The notes under the pieces: model-generated
What the model was told of the DNA's origin: nothing
Databases searched by the model: none
What the model saw: only the letters and a program-made list of their open reading frames with translations
Part shown: positions 1 to 7,666 of the stretch, in pieces
Layout: the number at the start of each line of letters is the position of its first letter
How positions within the stretch are numbered: the first letter of the stretch is position 1
Position numbers and translations under genes: made by a program
From: Candidatus Mediterraneibacter intestinavium
Lineage (GTDB): Bacteria; Bacillota; Clostridia; Lachnospirales; Lachnospiraceae
Direction of reading: 5' to 3'
Length of the DNA: 35,606 nt
Assembly (NCBI GenBank): GCA_019119205.1
Contig: DWXK01000094.1
Coordinates: forward strand, 1 to 35,606

Positions 1-146
1 TGTTCCCGGAAAATAAATTCTCCGGACCATCGCCGTGCTCGCGCGGTCTCCGCTGTTCGAAAAATTTTCTCTTCAAAGAAATTTTCAAGGGTTGTTGTCT
101 ATTGTTCAGTTATCAAGGTTCCTGTCGTTCTTTCTTTGCGACAGCT
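1..146 (-). other. rRNA operon leader (5' part, 16S gene off the left edge)
   Basis: Read on the minus strand, this stretch follows three strong tandem promoters and holds a boxA-like segment at 102-121 of the kind found in Firmicute rRNA leaders (CCTTGATAACTGAACAA). AT-rich complementary arms at about 59-87 and a CCGG stem-loop at 5-27 could form leader or processing hairpins. No protein gene is convincing here. The reading as an rrn leader is inferred from promoter strength, tandem arrangement and boxA similarity, because the 16S gene itself is outside the window. Confidence 0.7.
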
Positions 147-151
147 TTGAT

Positions 152-180
152 ATTCTATCAAATCTCTTTCGCTTTGTCAA
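152..180 (-). promoter_or_regulatory. rrn promoter P1 (leader-proximal)
   Basis: On the minus strand a TTGACA -35 box (175-180) and a TAGAAT -10 box (152-157) are separated by exactly 17 bases. Transcription would start near the sequence AAGCTGTCGC and run toward the left edge. It is the last of three near-consensus promoters with identical spacing, the arrangement typical of rRNA operons. Confidence 0.85.
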
Positions 181-249
181 GAACTTTTTTATTCTTCTTT
201 TCTGTCCTCTCCGCTTTCCTCTCGGTCCGCTTCAAGCGACAGCTTGTAT

Positions 250-278
250 AGATTATCACATCAGTTCAGCGATGTCAA
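250..278 (-). promoter_or_regulatory. rrn promoter P2
   Basis: A minus-strand TTGACA (273-278) is followed, after a 17-base spacer, by TAATCT (250-255). The predicted initially transcribed region again contains GCTGTCGC, as at the leader-proximal promoter. Confidence 0.8.
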
Positions 279-414
279 CAACTTTTTTTCATTTGTTTTT
301 TCAGCGCTTCCAGCTCCCCTTTTCCGCTCCCCGCACTCCGGTCGTTCCGCCTCCGCGTCTCCGGCAGTGCTTCTGTGCTGCGGTCTCAAGGTGCTTTCCT
401 CAGCGACAGGTGCT

Positions 415-443
415 ATCTTATCACCTCAAAAAGGAATTGTCAA
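415..443 (-). promoter_or_regulatory. rrn promoter P3 (distal)
   Basis: A minus-strand TTGACA (438-443) with a 17-base spacer and TAAGAT (415-420). The initially transcribed region carries CCTGTCGC, again sharing CTGTCGC with the two downstream promoters. This is the most upstream of the three that I can support. Confidence 0.8.
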
Positions 444-585
444 TGTTTTTTCTATTTTTTATTTATTTCAGACAATTCACACAATTCTGACATTATCACA
501 CTCTCAGATAAGCGGCTGGAAATCTGGTCCTCCCTTCATTGGACATACCACATTTATTTCTGCTTTCTGATCGTCATCACCCTTG
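444..585. other. Intergenic stretch, no gene seen
   Basis: This is AT-rich sequence between the distal rrn promoter and the stop codon of the M56 peptidase gene. I see no convincing ORF and no U-tract terminator behind the peptidase gene, so its transcript may read toward the rrn promoters. Confidence 0.5.
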
Positions 586-2040
586 TCACAGCGTTCTCAC
601 ATACTCCCAATCGATCGGATCTGCCACATGATACAACAACGTTTCCCCTGTTTCATGCCGGATAATCTCCAGATATTCCCCGAACAACGTGAACTCTGTG
701 TCATCTGATGAAACCGTTCCCAAAATTACGGGTTCATTGTAGCTCATCATCACCTCATATCTGTAGAGCAGTCTGTCCACACGGATCCCTGATATATGAT
801 CCAGCAGACCTTCCCTGTCAACAACCTCTATTCTCTCCCCGCTTTCAAGATCCTCAGTATAAAATGCCGAAGTGATATTGGATGGATCTGTCTCCAGAAC
901 ATTTCCCAGCGTATCGCGATCTGTTGAGAATGCAGTCTTGCCGACACAGAAACAGCTAAAAAACATTACAAAGAACAGCAGGCCGGCTCCGGCTCTTTTT
1001 TTCTTCTCACTCAAAGTCGATCTCATCCTGTACCGCAGGCTTTCTGCAGATGCTGAAAGGCAGGTTGTAAACCCTCTCGGTTCGCCCGCCGTCTCCAGAA
1101 GCATCTCGGCATATTTTCTCCTCCTGTCGCTGCCTGCTCCCTTCAGCACGATCTCATCACAGGACAGTTCCAAATCTGCCTCCGCCTTTTTCACCGCGAT
1201 CCAGATAAAAGGCTGGAACCATCCCAGCGCGGTACAGAACTTCAGGAAAAATTTTGTATGTGTATCATTGCGCTGGATATGGTGCAGTTCATGCAGAAAG
1301 ATAAGTTCCGCTTCTTCTGCCGTATAGGACCTCTCCGGCAGACAGGTGATCTTGTTCTTTTTGCGCATCCCTATGGAAAGCGGTGTTTTGATCGTGCTGC
1401 AGTACCACAGTCTGATCGGGATATCCAGTCCCAGTCCTTCTTTTAAGGTCTCCCATTTCTCTGTGAGTTCCCTGTCTGTCACCGGACGGGAATGTTTCCT
1501 GATCCCGGCGGCAAACCACAGATGGGATACCGTCTGGATACCCATTATCAAGATCGCTCCCACTGCCCAGATGAAGACCGCAGTTCTCATGACTTCTCCC
1601 GGGATATAGATCACCGCCGCCGGAGGACGGACTGTCAGTGTTACGAGTATCTGCGGCTGATAAAACAGAAATACCGGTATCAGCCATAAAGTAGCGCACA
1701 TCCTGGCAGAAAAATGTTTTCTCAGGACCGGCAGGATAAGCAGGAGCAGTATAAAATAGATGCTGGTGAACAAAAAGATATCAGTCACAAAACCGATCAG
1801 AAAGGACCGGCTCTGTCCTCCTCGGTTAAGTATCGTCATATACGCAGCTACATATATGACAATAAGTACCGGGAACGCGATCGGGTCGATCCAAACCGTA
1901 GTCCCGGATCTGGTCTCACCGAGAAGACCCCTCTGCCCATTCTCCACATTCCACGAGGAACGGAACCCAAACGCGAGCATTCCTCCCAGGAACAGTGCCC
2001 AGATGATCTGAAATAAATAAGCAACAGTCCGTTCATTCAT
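586..2040 (-). CDS. BlaR1/MecR1-like M56 membrane metallopeptidase (sensor-transducer)
   Basis: This 484-residue polytopic membrane protein has the M56 zinc-peptidase motif HELHH at residues 250-254 and a downstream acidic segment (ADLELSCDE, about 288-296) that supplies the third ligand in the family. Four or five hydrophobic segments lie in the N-terminal half and one near residue 355. In BlaR1/MecR1 the cytoplasmic protease loop removes the partner BlaI/MecI repressor when the extracellular domain senses a signal. Here the C-terminal extracytoplasmic part is only about 110 residues, without a penicillin-binding domain or its SxxK motif, so beta-lactam sensing is not supported. The start ATG directly abuts the stop of the BlaI-like gene (TAGATG), so the two form an operon. 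The inducer is unknown. Confidence 0.9.
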   Translation of the reverse strand: MNERTVAYLFQIIWALFLGGMLAFGFRSSWNVENGQRGLLGETRSGTTVWIDPIAFPVLIVIYVAAYMTILNRGGQSRSFLIGFVTDIFLFTSIYFILLLLILPVLRKHFSARMCATLWLIPVFLFYQPQILVTLTVRPPAAVIYIPGEVMRTAVFIWAVGAILIMGIQTVSHLWFAAGIRKHSRPVTDRELTEKWETLKEGLGLDIPIRLWYCSTIKTPLSIGMRKKNKITCLPERSYTAEEAELIFLHELHHIQRNDTHTKFFLKFCTALGWFQPFIWIAVKKAEADLELSCDEIVLKGAGSDRRRKYAEMLLETAGEPRGFTTCLSASAESLRYRMRSTLSEKKKRAGAGLLFFVMFFSCFCVGKTAFSTDRDTLGNVLETDPSNITSAFYTEDLESGERIEVVDREGLLDHISGIRVDRLLYRYEVMMSYNEPVILGTVSSDDTEFTLFGEYLEIIRHETGETLLYHVADPIDWEYVRTL

Positions 2041-2415
2041 CTACAGTTCCCCCTTTTCAAGAAGCTGCCTCAGTTCTTCCAGTTCCTCCTTTTTTATGCC
2101 GCTGTCACACAGCGCAGTGGCAAATCCCGCAACAGAACCATGAAAGAGCCGGTCGAGGAACGACCTGCTCTCTGCCGCAAGATACTCTTTCTCCGTGATC
2201 AAAGGTTCATACAGGTTTGTACGTCCTTTTTTTTTCAATGAGAGAAATCCTTTCTCGCAAAGCCGGGTCAAAAGAGTCAGGATCGTGGTCGGAGCAAGCG
2301 GATGGATGTTCTGAAGCTCCGTCTCGATAGTCATCCTGGAAACAGGCGCCGTCTCCTTCCATATGATCTGCATGATCTCAAGTTCACTTTCGGGAAGCCG
2401 TTTCATTTCTTTCAT
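2041..2415 (-). CDS. BlaI/MecI/CopY-family winged-helix repressor
   Basis: This 124-residue protein matches the penicillinase-repressor family in length and layout. An N-terminal winged helix begins LPESELEIMQIIWKE, with the TTILTLLTRLCEKGFL recognition region, and a C-terminal dimerisation part follows. Family members bind TACA-TGTA dyads and are inactivated by cleavage by an M56 partner, which is the next gene. The start is supported by GGAGG about 7 bases upstream. A large nested palindrome overlaps its promoter at 2485-2524, indicating autoregulation. No beta-lactamase or pump gene lies next to it, so the wider regulon is not visible here. Confidence 0.92.
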   Translation of the reverse strand: MKEMKRLPESELEIMQIIWKETAPVSRMTIETELQNIHPLAPTTILTLLTRLCEKGFLSLKKKGRTNLYEPLITEKEYLAAESRSFLDRLFHGSVAGFATALCDSGIKKEELEELRQLLEKGEL

Positions 2416-2484
2416 AATAGCAAAACCTCCTTTTTCCCCGCAGGATCGCCGTCATATCTCCGCGGTCCTTCTCTGGTGCTTTTC

Positions 2485-2524
2485 TTCTACTTTTGTAGAA
2501 TAATTATATTCTACAAAAGTAGAA
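2485..2524 (-). promoter_or_regulatory. BlaI-type operator: nested 40-bp palindrome
   Basis: Two 16-base elements, 2485-2500 and 2509-2524, each have the form TTCTAC-N4-GTAGAA, so each is a palindrome, and the two are also inverted copies of each other. One element fills the promoter spacer and the other lies just downstream of the -10 box. This geometry would block polymerase, and the core TAC-N4-GTA resembles known BlaI/MecI/CopY sites. Confidence 0.85.
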
Positions 2525-2531
2525 TTGTCAA
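2503..2531 (-). promoter_or_regulatory. Consensus sigma-A promoter of the blaI-M56 operon
   Basis: On the minus strand TTGACA (2526-2531) and TATAAT (2503-2508) are separated by 17 bases. Both boxes match the consensus exactly. The spacer is one of the two operator elements, so a strong promoter appears to be held down by the repressor. Confidence 0.9.
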
Positions 2532-2590
2532 CCAGGTAATGTCATATACTATATCGCAGGAATTTTTTCAAATGATACTTTTCACAGGCA

Positions 2591-2648
2591 GGATAAACAA
2601 AAACGATGCATCCGTTTCCGCTCCGGACGCACCGCTTTTCGTTTATCC
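2591..2648. terminator. Long near-perfect hairpin, probable bidirectional terminator
   Basis: The two arms (GGATAAAC ... GTTTATCC) pair over about 24 bases with one bulge and some G-U pairs, around a loop of about 9 bases. Read on the minus strand, the core stem is followed by TTTTTGTTTAT, and it lies about 20 bases after the stop of the phosphatase gene that ends the cobalt operon. On the plus strand the core is followed by TTTTCGTTTAT. Confidence 0.75.
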
Positions 2649-2667
2649 CGTCATTTATCGCTTTTTG

Positions 2668-3213
2668 TCAGAATCCAAACTTCCTCAGTTCGCAGTTCCT
2701 GATCCCGAATCTTGCGAACTCCTCATTTGTCATATCCGTAAAATAGGACTGGACTGCCCTGGCAACACCATTGTGCGCCACCAGCAGATATGTCTTTTTG
2801 TCGGACTCCGTCTTTATATCATCGAGGAGATCATAGATCCTCTGGCAGAAACGGATCATGGACTCCCCGCCGTCATAGCTGTCCGCAAAACATGTTTTTG
2901 CATACTGGAACTCTTCCCCGTTTCTCGGCGTGGACTCATATTTTCCGAAATTCTGCTCTTTGAGTCTTGGTTCCACACGCATGGGAATGCCTGTGATCTC
3001 AGAAATATGGCGTGCAGTATCAGCCGCCCGTTTCAGCGGAGAACAGAGTATCTCATCAATATGCACTTTTTCATCGAGGATCTTCTGTCCCAGTTCCACT
3101 GCCTGCTGATGCCCCTTCTCCGTCAGTTCTATATCTGTTGCTCCGCAGATCTTATTCTCCACGTTCCACACTGTCTGCCCGTGCCGGGCGAAATAAAAGT
3201 ATCCCATGTTCAC
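2668..3213 (-). CDS. cobC: Histidine phosphatase family protein, probable alpha-ribazole phosphatase (CobC-like)
   Basis: This 181-residue protein has the RHGQT phosphohistidine motif at residues 10-14, a conserved CSPLKRAADTA segment and the second catalytic histidine in LLVAHNGVARAV. The family includes phosphoglycerate mutases and the CobC phosphatases that remove the phosphate from alpha-ribazole phosphate in the lower-ligand branch of cobalamin synthesis. The CobC assignment rests mainly on position, as the last gene of the cbiMNQO-cbiK operon. The chosen start is a GTG overlapping the cbiK stop, 7 bases after GGAGG. An ATG two codons later (3207) sits 13 bases from GGAGG and is less well placed. 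Confidence 0.75.
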   Translation of the reverse strand: MNMGYFYFARHGQTVWNVENKICGATDIELTEKGHQQAVELGQKILDEKVHIDEILCSPLKRAADTARHISEITGIPMRVEPRLKEQNFGKYESTPRNGEEFQYAKTCFADSYDGGESMIRFCQRIYDLLDDIKTESDKKTYLLVAHNGVARAVQSYFTDMTNEEFARFGIRNCELRKFGF

Positions 3214-3980
3214 ATCCCAGCCTCCTCTATATGTTCCAGAAAGATCTTCCGGATACCCGAAAATTCACCCAGACCTTTGAGGATCACGCGCACCTCATAG
3301 CCCTCGTCTTCCAGTTCACTCTTCCAGGAATCCTCTTCCCCTGCCATATCATTTTTGGCGTGGTCTCCCGCTACCAGCATAAAGGGCATGAGGGCTACAT
3401 TCTTCTTTCCCGCGATCTTCAATTTTGCCATCACATTCTTAAGATCTGGAAAGCTCTCCACAGTCCCTACCAGCACCTGGCTGTATCCCAATGCATGGAA
3501 TGTATACTCCAGCGTGGGGTATGCGGAGTTTGCATGGTGGTCCGTACCATGTCCCATAAACACCAGCATTTCCCCGTCCGAAAGTTCCGTCTCCGCCATC
3601 ACCGCATGGATCGCCTTTTTATAATCATCCACACTGCTCAGAAGCGGTTTCCCGACACGGATCCGCTGAAACAGTCCCATATTCTCCATCAGGTCCTCCA
3701 TCATCCGGTCGTTCTCGATGCCGTTGATGATATGGGTGGGCTGTACGATCACATCTTCGATCCCATCCGCAGACATACGCCGCAGGGCTTCTGTCACGGT
3801 ATCGATATGGAGCCCTTCTGTGCGCCCCAGCTTCCGTATGATCATCCCGCTCGTAAAAGCCCGGTACACACCCGCCTCCGGAAATTTTTCAGCCACCTCT
3901 CTCTCGATGACTGCGATCGTCTTCTCCAAAGTGTCCAGATGGCTTGTCCCAAAACTGACCACGAGGATTCCCTTTTTCAT
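3210..3980 (-). CDS. cbiK: Sirohydrochlorin cobaltochelatase, CbiK type
   Basis: The product is about 256 residues and inserts Co2+ into sirohydrochlorin, the entry step of the anaerobic cobalamin route. Visible family marks are the start KKGILVVSFGTSH, the metal-binding histidines in FMGHGTDHHANSAYP and the C-terminal segment FMLVAGDHAKNDMAGE. The length fits the long CbiK form rather than the half-size CbiX. It follows cbiO with overlapping stop and start (TGATG). A GTG one codon upstream is also possible. Lying directly behind the cobalt importer, it would use the imported metal at once. Confidence 0.93.
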   Translation of the reverse strand: MKKGILVVSFGTSHLDTLEKTIAVIEREVAEKFPEAGVYRAFTSGMIIRKLGRTEGLHIDTVTEALRRMSADGIEDVIVQPTHIINGIENDRMMEDLMENMGLFQRIRVGKPLLSSVDDYKKAIHAVMAETELSDGEMLVFMGHGTDHHANSAYPTLEYTFHALGYSQVLVGTVESFPDLKNVMAKLKIAGKKNVALMPFMLVAGDHAKNDMAGEEDSWKSELEDEGYEVRVILKGLGEFSGIRKIFLEHIEEAGM

Positions 3981-4822
3981 CACACAAGTCTCCTTTCCAG
4001 TTCTTCCATTGTTCTGGGAATGCCTCCTTCCGGAGAGACCATTCCCTTTTCTCTCATTTTTTCATACAGTCTCAGCACAGCCGGCACCTCAAGATTGGCT
4101 TTTTCCAACGCCCCCCGGTCTGAGCAGACTTCGAGAGGAATGCCGCTTTTCAGGACTCTCCCTTCATGCATCAGCACGATCTCGTCCGCCCAGCCAAAGG
4201 CATGATCCATGTCGTGAGTTGCCATCAGCACAGTGATGCCCCTCTCTGTCAGCCCTTCCACGATCCCCCGCACGATCTTCGTGTGCTTCGGGTCCAGAGA
4301 TGAAGCCGGTTCATCCAGGATCATGACTTCCGGATCCATCACGAGGATATCCGCGATCGCCACCAGCTTTTTCTGACCGCCGCTCAGCGCATGTGCCGGG
4401 CGGTCCTGAAACGGAAGGATGCCAAGTTCCCTTATCACCCGTTCCACCTCTTTTCGCGCTTTTTCTTCTCCCACGCCAAGGTTCAGGATCCCGAAAGATA
4501 TCTCCTGATATACGCTGGCAGAAAAGAGCTGGTCGTCCGGCTCCTGGAATACGATCCCGACTCTGCGCCGCACATCGAGCAGCCCTTTCCGCGTGTAGGA
4601 GACAGGCTCTCCGTCTATGAGCACCCGTCCCTCATCCGGTTTCCTTATCCCGTTGAGGCACAGGAAAAAGGTTGATTTTCCCGATCCGTTCCCGCCCATA
4701 AACGCAACTTTGCTCCCGCGGCGGATCTTCAGGCTCATGCCTTCAAGAGCCGGCTTTTCATTTTCCTCATAAGTGTAGGAAATGTTTTGGGCCTCGATGA
4801 CCCATTCCTTTTCCTGTTTCAT
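3980..4822 (-). CDS. cbiO: Cobalt ECF transporter ATPase CbiO
   Basis: This ABC ATPase of about 280 residues has Walker A GGNGSGKST at about 43-51, the Q-loop VFQEPDDQLF typical of energy-coupling-factor ATPases, the signature ALSGGQ, Walker B VMILDEP and the H-loop ATHD. It powers the CbiMNQO cobalt importer. An upstream ATG (4837) has no ribosome binding site. The ATG at 4822 has GGAG 9 bases upstream and overlaps the cbiQ stop as ATGA, so I chose it. Confidence 0.95.
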   Translation of the reverse strand: MKQEKEWVIEAQNISYTYEENEKPALEGMSLKIRRGSKVAFMGGNGSGKSTFFLCLNGIRKPDEGRVLIDGEPVSYTRKGLLDVRRRVGIVFQEPDDQLFSASVYQEISFGILNLGVGEEKARKEVERVIRELGILPFQDRPAHALSGGQKKLVAIADILVMDPEVMILDEPASSLDPKHTKIVRGIVEGLTERGITVLMATHDMDHAFGWADEIVLMHEGRVLKSGIPLEVCSDRGALEKANLEVPAVLRLYEKMREKGMVSPEGGIPRTMEELERRLV

Positions 4823-5592
4823 TCTATTATACTCCATATCGTTATCAATAAAAGCAGGATCTCATAAACTGCGATCCAGATGATCTCTTTTTTTCTTGCA
4901 GGCTGTTCCTGCGGCAGCACGCGGATCGTCCCGTCATAGCACCTGGACTCCATTGCATCATAAAGCATATTGGAACGCTTCAGCGCCTGCACAAAAAGGG
5001 CAGACGCCATGGCGCCAAAAGAACGGATTCTGGTCCTGTAGTCCCTGTTTCCAAGCCTTGACTCCTGCGCTGTCGTGATCGCGGATGCCGTCTCCAGGAG
5101 CAGGAAGATAAACCGGTAGATCAGCATCATCAACTCGATCAGGAGATCCGGCAGATGAAGTTTTCTGAGCACCCCCAGTATATCTGTCATCGTGGTGTTC
5201 AGCGACAGGAAATACAGGCAGGATACAGCCGAAAGGGCTGTGATGCACAGCCGGCAGACGCGGATCACCGACTCCACGCTTCCGGTGATATACCATTTCC
5301 CGATCGGAAATGCAAACGCATCCATCGGGACTTCAGATATATTGATCAGGATCGCAGCAGTCCCCAGGATCAGAAATGCCGCCGGGATCTGCAGCAGTCT
5401 GATATAGCGGGAAAGGGGGATCTTCCCCTTTCCCACTGTCAGTATCCCATTGATCAGAAACACCGGAACAGCTACAGCCACGGAGCCGCTCACAACACAG
5501 AACACCAGAGACAGGACGGCATACACGAACTTCTCTGTGGCGTTCACATATCGGAGTCCGGACCTGTAGCAGAGCTTATCAATGAGGATCAT
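4819..5592 (-). CDS. cbiQ: Cobalt ECF transporter transmembrane component CbiQ
   Basis: This membrane protein of about 257 residues starts MILIDKLCYRSGLRYVN and has about five hydrophobic spans. A cytoplasmic region (AQESRLGNRDYRTRIRSFG, then RSNMLYDAMESRCYDG) contains the coupling motifs that contact CbiO. An ATG seven codons upstream lacks a ribosome binding site, whereas the ATG at 5592 has GGAGG 6 bases ahead. It overlaps the cbiN 3' end by 14 bases, which implies translational coupling. Confidence 0.94.
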   Translation of the reverse strand: MILIDKLCYRSGLRYVNATEKFVYAVLSLVFCVVSGSVAVAVPVFLINGILTVGKGKIPLSRYIRLLQIPAAFLILGTAAILINISEVPMDAFAFPIGKWYITGSVESVIRVCRLCITALSAVSCLYFLSLNTTMTDILGVLRKLHLPDLLIELMMLIYRFIFLLLETASAITTAQESRLGNRDYRTRIRSFGAMASALFVQALKRSNMLYDAMESRCYDGTIRVLPQEQPARKKEIIWIAVYEILLLLITIWSIIE

Positions 5593-5968
5593 CTGTCTCC
5601 TCCGCTCCCGCATAAACAGATTTTTCTCCCGGATCAGAGGAGTCCCTGCCCTCTTTCTGCTCCATGGCTTTCATCCACTTTTTCCGCTCTACAAACCGTC
5701 CCATGAAGAAGGCGATCACTCCCACTCCGATGCCGGTCTGCACGCAGAAGATCAGGCTTTCCACTTCCCCCGGAAGTTCTCCTCCCAGTGCATTCTCGAG
5801 AACAGGGGTCGCCCAGGGAGTATACTCTCCCTGTATCTCCTCTACCATCACGCTTCCGGCGTCATCCGATCCGCCAAACTCTGCATCTCTCAGCACAAAC
5901 AGCGGTACTGCCGCGATCAGTACAGCAAGGATCAAGAGCACGATAACTGTTTTTGCATTTTTAGACAT
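5579..5968 (-). CDS. cbiN: Cobalt transporter accessory subunit CbiN
   Basis: This 129-residue protein has an N-terminal hydrophobic segment (about 7-25), a short extracytoplasmic part with the family pattern EYTPWATPV, and a second hydrophobic segment (about 75-92). CbiN loads cobalt into CbiM. The C-terminal tail of about 35 charged residues is longer than in the usual ~100-residue CbiN. The start sits 2 bases past the cbiM stop region and is served by GGAGG inside the end of cbiM. Confidence 0.92.
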   Translation of the reverse strand: MSKNAKTVIVLLILAVLIAAVPLFVLRDAEFGGSDDAGSVMVEEIQGEYTPWATPVLENALGGELPGEVESLIFCVQTGIGVGVIAFFMGRFVERKKWMKAMEQKEGRDSSDPGEKSVYAGAEETDDPH

Positions 5969-5969
5969 C

Positions 5970-6725
5970 TTATCTCGCCTCCTTCTGTTTCAAAAATCCG
6001 ATGCTCTTAAGTTCCGGTGCCGCGTAAGCTTCAAGACCGATGACGATCACAACCGTCAGGATCCCCTCGATCACTGCAAGGGGAAGCTGGGTCGGCGCAA
6101 ACACGCCCAGGAACTTAAGAACGGAAGCGACCACGCCGCCTGCTTCCGAAGGATAGGCGAGAGCAAGCTGTATACTGGTGACACAGTAAGTAAACAGATC
6201 TCCCAGGAACGCTGCCAGGAAGACACTCACCCTGCGGTTTACTTTAAGCTTCCCGCACAGTTTATACAGTCCGAAAGAGACAAGTGGCCCCGCCACTGCC
6301 ATGGAAAATGTATTTGCGCCCAGCGTAGTCAGTCCGCCGTGTGCCAGGAGTACCGCCTGGAATACCAGCACGATGATCCCAAGCACGCTCACCGCCGCCG
6401 GTCCCAGAAGGATGGCGCCCAGCCCGGTCCCGGTCATATGGGAACAGCTTCCCGTGACAGACGGGATCTTAAGTGATGAGATCACAAAGATAAATGCTCC
6501 CGCCATGGCGATCAGCGTCATATTTCTTCTGTTTTCTCTTATCTTGTTTTTGAGCGAGATAAACCCTGCGATCAGAAATGGCAGGCAGATGGCTCCCCAC
6601 GCTATGCAGTACCCTGCCGGCAGGTAGCCCTCCATGATGTGCATCGCATTAGATACAGGTGCGACGGCAGACAGCGCCGCTATCGCGACGGATGCCTTCA
6701 GTAAGATCGTTTCTTTTTTTGTCAT
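5970..6725 (-). CDS. cbiM: Cobalt ECF transporter substrate-binding component CbiM
   Basis: The product is 251 residues. A signal-peptide-like start ([20 protein letters not shown]) ends just before MHIMEGYLP, the conserved CbiM N-terminus whose Met-His pair binds the metal ion after processing. The [14 protein letters not shown] segment and multiple hydrophobic spans also fit. The open frame continues 21 codons upstream, but GGAG and the signal peptide place the start at 6725. The gene is first behind the cobalamin riboswitch, so cobalt import should fall when cobalamin is abundant. Confidence 0.94.
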   Translation of the reverse strand: MTKKETILLKASVAIAALSAVAPVSNAMHIMEGYLPAGYCIAWGAICLPFLIAGFISLKNKIRENRRNMTLIAMAGAFIFVISSLKIPSVTGSCSHMTGTGLGAILLGPAAVSVLGIIVLVFQAVLLAHGGLTTLGANTFSMAVAGPLVSFGLYKLCGKLKVNRRVSVFLAAFLGDLFTYCVTSIQLALAYPSEAGGVVASVLKFLGVFAPTQLPLAVIEGILTVVIVIGLEAYAAPELKSIGFLKQKEAR

Positions 6726-6925
6726 TCTTTTCTCTCCTTTTTGTGACAATCCCGGATCACCATGTGTATCAAAACACTCAGGATCCACTTTACTGTTTTC
6801 TCGTAAAACGGACTTTTGAGCTCCGCTTCACAGCATGCAGTTATCAGACATAACTGCCGAATACCCCCAGGTGCCACAAAAACAAAAGAATCTGCAGCAT
6901 ACCCGGTCATATTCCCGTAACCCCA
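6726..6925 (-). other. Riboswitch expression platform / cbiM 5' leader
   Basis: This is 200 bases between the cobalamin aptamer and cbiM without a supported ORF. It contains a perfect 8-bp hairpin at 6837-6857 (GCAGTTAT, loop of 5, ATAACTGC) and a second inverted repeat, GGATC ... GATCC, nearer the gene at about 6750-6785. Neither is followed by a U-tract, so control is more likely at translation than by intrinsic termination. The exact switching structure is not resolved. Confidence 0.5.
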
Positions 6926-7089
6926 ATCTGAAAGTGAATATTCTGGCTTAGGGATCGCCGCGTCTGTCCCGCCTTCCCACAGGCACCTGCCTGCAGTGAC
7001 TTTTGCAACGCAAACTGGGACGCCGCTCCTCCAATACAGCAACGGGTATTGCGCAGGATTCTCACCTGACTTCCTCGTATCTTCCAGAT
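6926..7089 (-). promoter_or_regulatory. Cobalamin (adenosylcobalamin) riboswitch aptamer
   Basis: On the minus strand the aptamer core GGTGAGAATCC, the ACCCGTTGCTGTA element, GTCACTG, a GGGAAGGCGGGA element and a B12-box-like AAGCCAGAATAT occur in the right order. A 9-bp P1 stem closes it: ATCTGGAAG at 7081-7089 pairs with CTTTCAGAT at 6926-6934. It begins 33 bases after the stop of the adenosyltransferase gene and precedes cbiMNQO-cbiK, so it should repress cobalt uptake and insertion when cobalamin is plentiful. The B12 box is somewhat diverged at its 3' end. Confidence 0.93.
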
Positions 7090-7121
7090 GTATGCTTGGG
7101 TGAACACAGCTTTCGCCGCAT

Positions 7122-7649
7122 TCAGTACTCTATCCCTTTTCTCGCCCGGATCCCCCGGTCAAAGGGATGTTTTACCTTGCGGATCTCCGACACATAATCG
7201 GCGAGTTCCACAAGAGACTCGTCCGGATCACGCCCGGTCAGGACGATCTCCAGTTCTGCCGGTTTTTCACGCAGAAAACGAAGTGCCTCATCGCGGGCGA
7301 TCAGCCCGTAGCGGTATGCCGCCATGAACTCATCGATGACCAGCATATCCCAGGAGCCTTTTTTTATCTCCCCGGATATCCTGTCCCAGAGTCTGGCATA
7401 CATCTTCCGCGCTTCTTCCTTCTCTTCCTCTGTCAGAGTCTGAAAAAAACCGAAGGATCTTTCCAGATGAAGGACTGTGATCTGCGGGATCTCATCCAGA
7501 ACTTTCAGTTCCCCGGACGACTCATTCTTCAGAAACCGTGCAAACAAAACATTCATGCCGTTTCCTGCCGCCCGCACGGCAAGACCGATAGCCGCCGAAG
7601 TCTTTCCTTTTCCGTCCCCGCAGTAAATATGGATCAATCCCTGATTCAT
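7122..7649 (-). CDS. cobO: Corrinoid adenosyltransferase (CobO/BtuR/CobA type)
   Basis: This 175-residue protein has the P-loop GDGKGKTS at 11-18, then VLFARFLKN and WDMLVIDEF, and a C-terminal RKVKHPFDRGIRARKGIEY. All are typical of the cob(I)yrinic acid a,c-diamide adenosyltransferases that transfer the adenosyl group of ATP to Co(I). The frame stays open upstream to 7874, but GGAGG 8 bases ahead of the ATG at 7649 fixes the start, and family length agrees. It follows cobK and a membrane protein gene and precedes the riboswitch. Confidence 0.94.
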   Translation of the reverse strand: MNQGLIHIYCGDGKGKTSAAIGLAVRAAGNGMNVLFARFLKNESSGELKVLDEIPQITVLHLERSFGFFQTLTEEEKEEARKMYARLWDRISGEIKKGSWDMLVIDEFMAAYRYGLIARDEALRFLREKPAELEIVLTGRDPDESLVELADYVSEIRKVKHPFDRGIRARKGIEY

Positions 7650-7666
7650 CGCGTTTTCCTCCCCGA

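Noticed and set aside
35-570. Small plus-strand ORFs at the left end
   Set aside because: Low-complexity Phe/Leu/Ser-rich translations of the rrn promoter and leader region, without ribosome binding sites.
6726-6788. N-terminal extension of cbiM
   Set aside because: The 21 extra codons lie upstream of a good ribosome binding site and of the signal peptide, in the riboswitch leader.
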